From: CTSoil-043 sp963821235 | GTDB lineage: Bacteria; Chloroflexota; Limnocylindria; Limnocylindrales; CSP1-4 | Assembly: GCA_963821235.1 (NCBI GenBank) | Contig: CAWGCS010000001.1 | Span: forward strand, 1,922,001 to 1,986,000 | DNA length: 64,000 nt | Direction of reading: 5' to 3' | Shown: positions 59,643 to 64,000 of the stretch, piece by piece | Layout: every line of letters begins with the position of its first letter | Position numbering within the stretch: position 1 is the stretch's first letter | Notes under the pieces: generated by a model | The model's input: only the letters and a program-made list of their open reading frames with translations | Told to the model about the DNA's origin: nothing | Database searches by the model: none | Translations under genes and position numbers: made by a program

Positions 59643-60791
59643 ATGGCCGCCCCGACCACTCCCCTCCGCCTGCTCCTCGTCGAGGACGTGCCGCAGGTCG
59701 CCCAGTACGTGCGCGGCCTGCTGAACGCCCAGAGCCAGATCAAGCTCGTCGACGTGGTCAGCGACGGCGGCCGCGCGGTGGCCCAGGCGCGCCAGCTCCG
59801 CCCCGACGTGGTCATCGTCGACTGGCTCCTCCAGGGCCGGACGAAGGGCGACAAGGTCATCGCCCAGCTGCGCGACGCGGGACTCGGGATCCCCGTCGTC
59901 GCCCTGACGGTGCCCCAGAACCCGGTGGCCAAGGACCCAGCGGCCGGCATCGACGCCGTCCTGGGGATGCCGTTCTCCGGCTTCGAGCTGATGAACGTCG
60001 TCGTCTCCATCCACCAGGCGAACGTCGCCGCCAGCGACGCCGTCCGCTCCAGGGTCTTCGTCGTGTACGCCCCGAAGGGCGGCGTCGGGAAGACGACGAT
60101 CGCCTTCAACCTGGCCGTCGCCCTCGGCCAGGCCGGGACGCGGACCGCCCTCGTCGACGGGAGCCTCCAGTTCGGCGACCTGCGGTCCCTCCTGCGCGTG
60201 CCGGCCGACGCGCCATCCATCCTGGACCTGCCGACCGACCGGATCGGCGAGTCCGACCTCCAGGACGTCCTCTGGCGCGACCCCTCGGGGATCGACATCC
60301 TCCTGGCCCCGCCGCGGGTCGAGATGGCCGAGATGGTGAGCGTGCGGGACATGGAGAAGGCGCTCTCGCTCCTGCGCCGCATCTACGACGCCGTCGTCGT
60401 CGACATGCCGTCGACCCTCGGCGACATCCCCCTCGCCCTCCTGGACGCCGCGGACACCATCGTCGAGATCGTGACCTACGACTCCACGACGATCCGCAAC
60501 ACGCTGGCGATCGGGGACGCGTTCCGGGCGATCGGCTACCCGCCGACGAAGGTCCGCTACGTCGTCAACCGGGCCAATTCGACCGGGGGGATCGCAGCCG
60601 AGGATCTGGCCCGCGCGCTCGGCCGGGTTCCCGAGCATACGATCGTGTCCGACGGCCGCCTCGTCGTGGAGAGCAACAACCAGGGGGTGCCCTTCGTGCT
60701 GGCCAGCCCGGACGCCCAGATCAGCCGCGACGTCGCGGCGCTGGCCGCGGCCCTTGTCGCGCCGGCACCGGTCGTGGCCGGACGGCGCTGA
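59643..60791 (+). CDS. CpaE/TadZ-like protein: receiver domain plus ParA/MinD ATPase
   Basis: The 382-residue protein starts with a receiver-like domain (about 6-125): acidic pair Glu14-Asp15, possible phospho-acceptor Asp60 (VVIVDWLL) and Thr89. The conserved Lys of the KPF motif is replaced by Met (GMPF). A ParA/MinD ATPase follows with deviant Walker A PKGGVGKTT (144-152) and VVVDMPSTLGD. This is the CpaE/TadZ layout, which localises type IV/Tad pilus machinery at poles. No pilus genes are near. The alternative ATG 59619 adds eight residues. Confidence 0.85.
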   Translation: MAAPTTPLRLLLVEDVPQVAQYVRGLLNAQSQIKLVDVVSDGGRAVAQARQLRPDVVIVDWLLQGRTKGDKVIAQLRDAGLGIPVVALTVPQNPVAKDPAAGIDAVLGMPFSGFELMNVVVSIHQANVAASDAVRSRVFVVYAPKGGVGKTTIAFNLAVALGQAGTRTALVDGSLQFGDLRSLLRVPADAPSILDLPTDRIGESDLQDVLWRDPSGIDILLAPPRVEMAEMVSVRDMEKALSLLRRIYDAVVVDMPSTLGDIPLALLDAADTIVEIVTYDSTTIRNTLAIGDAFRAIGYPPTKVRYVVNRANSTGGIAAEDLARALGRVPEHTIVSDGRLVVESNNQGVPFVLASPDAQISRDVAALAAALVAPAPVVAGRR

Positions 60792-60795
60792 CGCG

Positions 60796-61716
60796 GTGGC
60801 CGACCCTCGTCCGATCGGCGTCTTCGACTCCGGCGTGGGCGGTCTGACCGTCCTTCGCGAGATCCTCCGCCGGCTGCCCGGCGAGTCGACGGTCTACCTG
60901 GGCGACAATGCCCGGGCACCGTACGGCACGCGGAGCGACGAGGAGGTCCGGCGCTTCAGCACCGAGGCGCTCGATCGCCTCGTGCGGGAGGACGTGAAGG
61001 CGCTCGTGGTCGCCTGCAACACGTCCACCGCGGTAGCCCTCGGCGACTACCGCCGCCGCTACGACACGCCGGTGCTGGGGGTGATCCGGCCGGGCGCCCA
61101 GGCGGCCTCGCTGGCGACCCGGACGCGGCGCGTCGGTGTGATCGCGACCCCCGCGACCATCCGCTCCCACGCCTACTTCGACGCGATCAAGGAGGAGAAC
61201 CCGGCGGTCGAGGTCTACGAGCATGCCACGCCGACGCTCGTGCCGCTCGTGGAGGCGGGCTCGCTCTCTGGTGGGCTCGTCCCCGACACCGTCGCCGAGG
61301 CCCTGGCCCCGCTCCTCGGCCGGCGCGACGAGAACGGCGAGTTCATCCACCCGCTGCCGCCGTCGGCGCGCATCGACACCCTGCTGCTCGGCTGCACCCA
61401 CTATCCGCTCCTCCGTGGCGCGCTCCAGGCGGCCGTGGGAGAGGGGGTGGCGATCGTGGACTCGGCGACCGCCACGGCCGGCGCGCTTGCGGAGCTCCTC
61501 TCCGTCAACGGTCTCGAGGCGCCGGGCTCGACCCGCGGGACCGCCGCCGACGCCGGCCGCGAAGGGCACGAGCCGCCGGCCGCGCGGGCTGCGCCGGCTG
61601 TCCACCGGGTCATGACGACGGGCGACCCAGGCGCCTTCGCGGGGATCGCCCGGCGCATGTTCGGTGACGCGTTCCCGACGGTCGAGGCCGTCGAGCTGGA
61701 GCCGGTGGCCCGATGA
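60796..61716 (+). CDS. murI: Glutamate racemase
   Basis: A 306-residue racemase with the two catalytic cysteines, Cys74 (VACNTST) and Cys200 (GCTHYP), and N-terminal IGVFDSGVGGLTV. It supplies D-glutamate for peptidoglycan. Compared with typical MurI (about 265 residues), it has a charged insert before the second Cys (GRRDENGEFIHPLPPSARI) and an Ala/Gly/Arg-rich insert near residues 240-270. The GTG at 60796 follows the previous gene by 4 bases. Confidence 0.93.
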   Translation: MADPRPIGVFDSGVGGLTVLREILRRLPGESTVYLGDNARAPYGTRSDEEVRRFSTEALDRLVREDVKALVVACNTSTAVALGDYRRRYDTPVLGVIRPGAQAASLATRTRRVGVIATPATIRSHAYFDAIKEENPAVEVYEHATPTLVPLVEAGSLSGGLVPDTVAEALAPLLGRRDENGEFIHPLPPSARIDTLLLGCTHYPLLRGALQAAVGEGVAIVDSATATAGALAELLSVNGLEAPGSTRGTAADAGREGHEPPAARAAPAVHRVMTTGDPGAFAGIARRMFGDAFPTVEAVELEPVAR

Positions 61717-61750
61717 GGTCTCGGGCGGCGGCTCCGCGCGCGGGCGGCCG

Positions 61751-62944
61751 ATGAGCGATCTGCGCCGGCGAAGCCGGCCCATCTCGGCGACGACGTGGCA
61801 GGCCGGCTTCGTCATCGGCGCGGCGCTGGGCGTCGCCGTCACCGTCCTCGGCCGACGGGCCGAGGACGAGGCGCGGCAGGGGCTCGTGGACTGGCAGACG
61901 GTCGAGCGGATCGCGGAGGGCCGTCTGCGGAACGCGGCGGGACGGCTGGACCCCGCCGAGGTCACGGCGGCGGGGCCCGCCTACGAGGCGGCGATGCGGC
62001 GCGTGGTGCCAGCCCTGGAGGCCGTCCTCGAGACGCCCCTTCCTGGGATCGTCGAGCGCGTCGCGGTCGTCGGGCGGGCCGGCTGGGTCAGGGCCAACCT
62101 CGTCACCTTCTCGGGGCTCTTCGGACGCCTCGAGGGCGAGCTCCTCGACCAGGTCGTGCCGCCCGGCGCGGGGCTCGGCAAGGCCTCGCTGGCGCTCGCC
62201 AACCGCTGGATCACGACCCGCCAGTTCGGCTTCCTGCTCGGCTTCATGGGCCAGCGCGTGCTGGGCCAGTACGACCTCGCCCTCCTCTCTGCAGAGGCGG
62301 AGCCGGGCCAGCTCCTCTTCGTCGAGGAGAACATCCGTCACACCGCCGGCACCCTCGGCGTCCCGCTCGACCCGTTCCGGACCTGGATCGCCCTCCACGA
62401 GACGACCCACGCCTTCGAGTTCGAGGCGCATCCCTGGCTGCGCCCGTATCTCGCCGAGCGCCTGGAGGGCCAGCTGGCCAGCCTCTCGCGCAACGCGGCC
62501 GACCTCCCCCGCGACGCGTCGCGAGCGCTGGGCCGGGCGCTGCGCGGCGGCGACGGCCACTGGCTGGAGCGGCTCATGTCCGACGAGCAGCGACGCCTCT
62601 TCCGGGAGACGCAGGCCGTGATGAGCCTGCTCGAGGGGTTCAGCGACCACGTCATGGACGGCGTGGGGCGGGACCTCGTGCCGGGCGTCGCCACGATCAG
62701 CGCCCGCTTCCATGCCAGGCGGGCGACCCGCTCGCCGATGGAGCGGGCGATCCTGCGCATCACCGGCCTCGACCTGAAGATGGAGCAGTATGCCCGCGGC
62801 GAGCGCTTCGTCGCGGCGGTCGATCAGGCGGCGGGGCCGGCCGGCCTGCGCCGCCTCTGGGAGGGCCCGGAGACGCTGCCCCGCGAGGGCGAGCTGGAGC
62901 GCCCCGAGCGCTGGGTCCGGCGGGTCGTCGGAGCTGGGCCGTGA
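61751..62944 (+). CDS. Zincin_2-family putative metalloprotease
   Basis: A 397-residue protein with a zinc-protease HExxH motif (LHETTHAFEF: His216, Glu217, His220) within the conserved block of the Zincin_2 family (also listed as F420-biosynthesis-associated uncharacterised proteins). A hydrophobic stretch at about 20-35 might anchor it. ATG 61751 fits; the frame to 61664 overlaps murI. It overlaps the following dehydrogenase gene by 4 bases (GTGA). No F420 biosynthesis gene is in the window. Confidence 0.85.
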   Translation: MSDLRRRSRPISATTWQAGFVIGAALGVAVTVLGRRAEDEARQGLVDWQTVERIAEGRLRNAAGRLDPAEVTAAGPAYEAAMRRVVPALEAVLETPLPGIVERVAVVGRAGWVRANLVTFSGLFGRLEGELLDQVVPPGAGLGKASLALANRWITTRQFGFLLGFMGQRVLGQYDLALLSAEAEPGQLLFVEENIRHTAGTLGVPLDPFRTWIALHETTHAFEFEAHPWLRPYLAERLEGQLASLSRNAADLPRDASRALGRALRGGDGHWLERLMSDEQRRLFRETQAVMSLLEGFSDHVMDGVGRDLVPGVATISARFHARRATRSPMERAILRITGLDLKMEQYARGERFVAAVDQAAGPAGLRRLWEGPETLPREGELERPERWVRRVVGAGP

Positions 62945-63969
62945 GCAGTCCCGCCGACGCCCCCGGCCTGCGGTCGGGCGGACCGCCGCGAGCGATCGCC
63001 CTCTCGCCGATCCTCTCGGCCCGCTACCGGCCCCAGGACTTGGCCGCGATCCGGGCGGCCGCGCCGGGATCGCGGATCGTCACGGTCTCCCGCGAGGGGC
63101 TCGCCGACGGCCCTCTGGAGGACGTGGAGGTGCTCCTCCACGGCTGGCTTGCGCCCGATGCGTACGACCGGCTGCTGGCCCGGACGCCGGACCTGCGCTG
63201 GGTCCATTCCGCCGCGGCTGGAGTGGAGCGGCTGCTGACGCCAGCCGCCCGCGCCCGGGGCCTGGCGATCACGAACGCCCGGGGCGTCTTCAGCCGCCCC
63301 ATCGCCGAGTACGTCCTCATGATGCTGCTCGCCGTCAACCGCCGCCTGCCGCAGCTCCTGGAGCTGGCGGCGGAGCGCACCTGGCAGCCGCTGGAAGGGC
63401 GCGAGCTGCGCGACACGACGATCGGCATCGTCGGCTTCGGGAGCATCGGGCGGGCGATCGCCGAGCTCGCCGCACCGTTCGGTCCGCGGATCCTCGCCAC
63501 GCGCCGCTCGACCGCTGCCCGGCCCGACGACCCGCCGCTCCCGCCGCGCGTGGAGGTCGGCGGGCCAGGGTCCTTCGGCGACGTGATCTCGGCGGCCGAC
63601 TTCGTCGTCCTCGCCCTGCCGCTCACGCCGGAGACCGAGGACCTCATCGACGACCGCGTCCTGGCCCTCATGAGGCGGACGGCCTGGCTCATCAACGTGG
63701 CCCGCGGCCGCCTGATCGTCGAGCGGGCCCTCCTGCGGGCCCTTCGCGAGGGGACCATCGGCGGCGCGGTCCTCGACGCCTTCCGCGAGGAGCCGCTGCA
63801 GCCGGATTCGCCCTTCTACGGGCTGCCGAACGTCATCGTGACCCCGCACACGGCGTGGTCCAGCGGGCGGGCCGTGGACCTGACCGTCGAGCTGTTCGCC
63901 GAGAACCTCCGTCGCTATGCGGCGGGGGAGCCCCTGCTCAACACGGTGGACCCGGGCGCCGGATACTGA
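62941..63969 (+). CDS. D-2-hydroxyacid dehydrogenase family protein
   Basis: The 342-residue NAD(P)-dependent dehydrogenase has the Rossmann motif GIVGFGSIGRAIAELAAPFG, a catalytic region NVARGRLIVERALLRAL, and TPHTAW near the C-terminus, where the active-site His is normally found (His in PHTAW). It lacks the regulatory domains of SerA. It resembles GhrA/phosphoglycerate-dehydrogenase-like enzymes acting on glyoxylate or hydroxypyruvate. The GTG overlaps the Zincin_2 stop by 4 bases. Confidence 0.88.
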   Translation: MSSPADAPGLRSGGPPRAIALSPILSARYRPQDLAAIRAAAPGSRIVTVSREGLADGPLEDVEVLLHGWLAPDAYDRLLARTPDLRWVHSAAAGVERLLTPAARARGLAITNARGVFSRPIAEYVLMMLLAVNRRLPQLLELAAERTWQPLEGRELRDTTIGIVGFGSIGRAIAELAAPFGPRILATRRSTAARPDDPPLPPRVEVGGPGSFGDVISAADFVVLALPLTPETEDLIDDRVLALMRRTAWLINVARGRLIVERALLRALREGTIGGAVLDAFREEPLQPDSPFYGLPNVIVTPHTAWSSGRAVDLTVELFAENLRRYAAGEPLLNTVDPGAGY

Positions 63970-63973
63970 CGGC

Positions 63974-64000
63974 ATGCAGATCGCGATCGTCGGGCTTGCC
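63974..64000 (+). CDS. Start of a further gene, cut by the window edge
   Basis: Nine codons are visible (MQIAIVGLA). This is a hydrophobic beta strand leading to a Gly, as at the start of a P-loop GTPase such as the YchF group or of an NAD-binding dehydrogenase. The family cannot be decided. It starts 4 bases after the dehydrogenase stop on the same strand. Confidence 0.4.

Noticed and set aside
1..64000. CRISPR array, insertion sequence, integron or replication origin
   Set aside because: No regularly spaced repeats, transposase or terminal inverted repeats, attachment sites or DnaA-box clusters were found on reading both strands.

Overview
The window is uniformly GC-rich (roughly 72 percent by eye), densely coded bacterial chromosome. 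I see no insertion sequences, phage genes, CRISPR arrays or rRNA. The best guess is an uncultured Chloroflexota lineage (Limnocylindria-like) and, failing that, a deep actinobacterium. This rests on a tig-clpP-clpX block, an FhaA/FhaB-FtsW-PbpA block without kinases, a T-box with a terminator in front of valS, a histidine-phosphatase-type enzyme in a serine operon, a DUF4446 protein, frequent GTG starts and many apparently leaderless genes. The taxonomy is inference only; no ribosomal marker is present.

Layout. 1-4.6 kb: the end of an unknown protein, then an MttB-family methyltransferase, a long class II aldolase and an inositol-phosphatase-like enzyme. 4.6-11.2 kb (minus): a polyamine-type ABC transporter operon (potA-potD-potB-potC) ending in a three-domain MerR-XRE-cupin regulator and a class III aminotransferase, driven by a clear TTGACA promoter with a perfect palindrome at the predicted start site. 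11.4-14.2 kb: Mrp and a pair of membrane proteins. 14.2-17.9 kb: tRNA-Leu(UAG), trigger factor, ClpP and ClpX. 17.9-21 kb: a T-box riboswitch and valS. 21-31.6 kb: carbohydrate metabolism. A GH13 glucosidase and ROK kinase (plus) converge on a minus-strand operon of LacI regulator, sugar-binding lipoprotein, two permeases and a TreS-maltokinase fusion whose kinase half appears catalytically dead; a LacI-type operator sits at its promoter. 31.7-34 kb: small zinc-ribbon and HTH proteins and a YihY membrane protein. 34-44.8 kb: a zinc-ribbon protein with a long Ala/Pro/Glu-rich middle, then FhaA, FhaB, FtsW/RodA, PbpA, MoxR, DUF58 and transglutaminase proteins, a cell-wall and envelope block. 44.8-48.4 kb (minus): aminotransferase, SerA and histidine-family phosphatase, which together could be a full serine pathway. 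48.6-49.3 kb: an RHH-PIN toxin-antitoxin pair. 49.3-64 kb: RarA, DUF4446, a UvrD-RecB-nuclease helicase, HAD hydrolase, M20 amidohydrolase, agmatinase-family enzyme, methyltransferase, a receiver-ParA protein, MurI, a Zincin_2 protein and a 2-hydroxyacid dehydrogenase; another gene begins at the right edge.

Regulatory signals are unusually readable. Many genes have a TANNNT -10 element. For at least six it lies only 6-9 bases before the start codon with no Shine-Dalgarno sequence, the signature of leaderless transcripts. Genes inside operons overlap by 4 bases (ATGA or GTGA) and often carry GGAGG-type ribosome sites. Both transporter operons and the toxin-antitoxin pair have palindromes placed at the promoter.
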